Assembly: GCA_002389295.1 (NCBI GenBank)
Contig: DGOE01000084.1
Coordinates: forward strand, 1-7,948
DNA: 7,948 nucleotides
Reading direction: 5' to 3'
Source: Flavobacteriales bacterium UBA4474
Lineage (GTDB): Bacteria > Bacteroidota > Bacteroidia > Flavobacteriales_D > Sanyastnellaceae
Below are positions 6,851-7,948 of the stretch, one piece after another. The notes under the pieces were generated by a model. The model was given only the letters and a program-made list of their open reading frames with translations. It searched no databases and was not told the origin of the DNA. The position numbers and the translations under genes are program-made. Numbering within the stretch: position 1 is the first letter of the stretch; each line of letters opens with the position of its first letter.

Positions 6851-7948
6851 TTATTCGCTGCCCGGGTCCAGCCCGCCCATGAGTTGCAAGGTGCCGGAAA
6901 AACGCTCCACCACCGTTCCGACCAATCGCCGGGTATACGCCTTGCAGGTGTAGTGGTAGGTGCCATCTGCGCACATGCCGCCGCTCGTTTTGTGTTGGCC
7001 ATTCCAGCCCAGGTCGGGGTCGGCCGTGCGCCACACCTCCTCACCCCAGCGGTTGAATACCCTGAAATCCACGCTGTCGACGAACTTCCACGGAAAAGGC
7101 CTGTACAGGTCATTGGCCCCATCGAGGTTGGGGGTGAAGACGTTGGGCAAAAAGTAGAAGGGACAATTGTCTGTGCACACGGTGTCGCCGGGGGCACTCT
7201 CGTTGCGGCGCAGCACGCCATCGGGGCCGGGCATCAGGCTGTCCAAGGCGGTCACGGTCCAGCAGCCTGCGATGGACCCCCCAAACACCGCGGCGTCCAA
7301 CGTGATGGAGGAGTCGTTTTGGGACGCAAATTCCATCCACAAATTCAACGCGCCTGAGAGGCTGTCACTGCGGTAGACCCTGTACCCCATGACGTCATCT
7401 GCACAGCCCGGGTTGACCCAGGAAACCGTGACTGTCTGGGCTGCACAATCGGGGTCTACCTGAAATTCTGGAGGACAAGGGGGCTCCATGTCATAAGGCG
7501 TGGCGCACCGCACGGCGCTCCAATTCTCGATGGGGTCCAGAATGTCATCCGCACCATAGGTACCGAGGGTCCTCACGCGGTAACACTGCTCCTGCCCATT
7601 GACCAGCCCCGTATCCACCCATTGGGGAACCGCCGCGGTATCCAGCAGTTCCAAGGTGCCGTCCTGCAGGACGCGGTGAAAAACGAAAGCGGTGTCGCCC
7701 CACGGCCTGCCCGGCAGTACGTTGAGCGTCACGTGGTTGTCCCCCGGGGTGGCCACCAACTCCGGCACTGGCGCCGGTGCACTGGTGCCGATGGCATCCT
7801 GACCACTCCACGCGGTCACCTGGTACTGCCAAATGAGATCTTGGCTGTTGATGCCCTCGTGCAACAACACCGTGTCCAGCGCCCCGAGTGCGGGAGAAGC
7901 GGCTGTCTCCTCGATGATGGACCAGGGCTCGTTTTCGCTGGGCCTGGA
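6851..7948 (-). CDS. secreted protein with type IX secretion (gliding motility-associated) C-terminal domain, 5'-truncated by window edge
   Basis: The C-terminal 365 residues of a larger exported protein are visible. The frame stays open to the right edge (the first codons read SRPSENEPWS), so an internal GTG at 7870 is not a real start. The last 95 or so residues (genomic about 6870-7155) match the CHU_C / type B type IX sorting domain: FLPNVFTPNLDGANDLYRPF, VDFRVFNRWGEEVW, a W-N-G segment, then DGTYHYTCKAY and a closing GTLQLMGG. This domain directs passage through the outer-membrane type IX system. Before it are two fibronectin-type-III-like beta domains, one beginning about APAPVPELVATPGDNHVTL with YRVRTLGTYG near its end, the other about PCPPEFQVDPDCAAQTVTVSW with MGYRVYRSD and CWTVTALDS. 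Ten cysteines in the visible part suggest disulfides outside the cytoplasm. The specific function is unknown; it may be an adhesin, gliding or structural surface protein. It is possibly co-transcribed with riboflavin synthase, 12 bases downstream. Confidence 0.9.
   Translation of the reverse strand, partial: SRPSENEPWSIIEETAASPALGALDTVLLHEGINSQDLIWQYQVTAWSGQDAIGTSAPAPVPELVATPGDNHVTLNVLPGRPWGDTAFVFHRVLQDGTLELLDTAAVPQWVDTGLVNGQEQCYRVRTLGTYGADDILDPIENWSAVRCATPYDMEPPCPPEFQVDPDCAAQTVTVSWVNPGCADDVMGYRVYRSDSLSGALNLWMEFASQNDSSITLDAAVFGGSIAGCWTVTALDSLMPGPDGVLRRNESAPGDTVCTDNCPFYFLPNVFTPNLDGANDLYRPFPWKFVDSVDFRVFNRWGEEVWRTADPDLGWNGQHKTSGGMCADGTYHYTCKAYTRRLVGTVVERFSGTLQLMGGLDPGSE

Noticed and set aside
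6332..7357. 341-codon open frame on the plus strand across riboflavin synthase and the secreted protein gene
   Set aside because: It spans two well-identified genes on the other strand and shows no domain, so it is a shadow frame.
1..7948. Mobile element, CRISPR array, tRNA/rRNA or defence system
   Set aside because: No repeats with spacers, transposase, integrase, terminal inverted repeats, RNA gene signature or defence-related domain was seen; the genes are core functions packed with short gaps.

Overview
The window is GC-rich bacterial chromosome from a member of the Bacteroidota. The strongest evidence is the rightmost gene, which ends in a type IX secretion 'gliding motility-associated' C-terminal domain, a module largely confined to this phylum. 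Supporting evidence comes from the RecQ, TatC and LptB sequences, the neighbouring order recQ / kpsF / tatC / lptB that I associate with Bacteroidota genomes, and the near absence of Shine-Dalgarno sequences. The high GC content argues against the common low-GC Flavobacterium-type genera. Genus cannot be assigned from this window.

Layout from left to right: (1) an M20-family metallo-amidohydrolase on the plus strand, possibly starting upstream of the edge; (2) recQ on the minus strand, convergent with it; (3) an AT-rich, 85-base divergent promoter region; (4) a tight plus-strand cluster of kpsF/kdsD (arabinose-5-phosphate isomerase), tatC (twin-arginine translocase) and lptB (lipopolysaccharide transport ATPase), with gaps of 18 and 8 bases; (5) a perfect 7-bp inverted repeat that overlaps the stop codon of lptB and the stop codon of the convergent riboflavin synthase gene; (6) riboflavin synthase alpha on the minus strand; (7) just upstream of it on the same strand, the 3' part of a secreted, cysteine-rich protein with a type IX sorting domain, which runs off the right edge.

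KpsF/KdsD supplies the precursor of Kdo for lipopolysaccharide, LptB powers lipopolysaccharide export, and TatC exports folded proteins, so the central cluster serves the cell envelope. The riboflavin gene and the secreted protein gene are 12 bases apart and may share a transcript, but no functional link between them is evident.

No mobile element, CRISPR array, RNA gene or obvious novel system was found. This is essentially a core-genome region. The points most worth a second look are the RecQ protein that has lost all zinc-binding cysteines, the hairpin shared by two stop codons, the cysteine-containing enlarged periplasmic loop of TatC, and the unusually good ribosome binding site of the riboflavin synthase gene.
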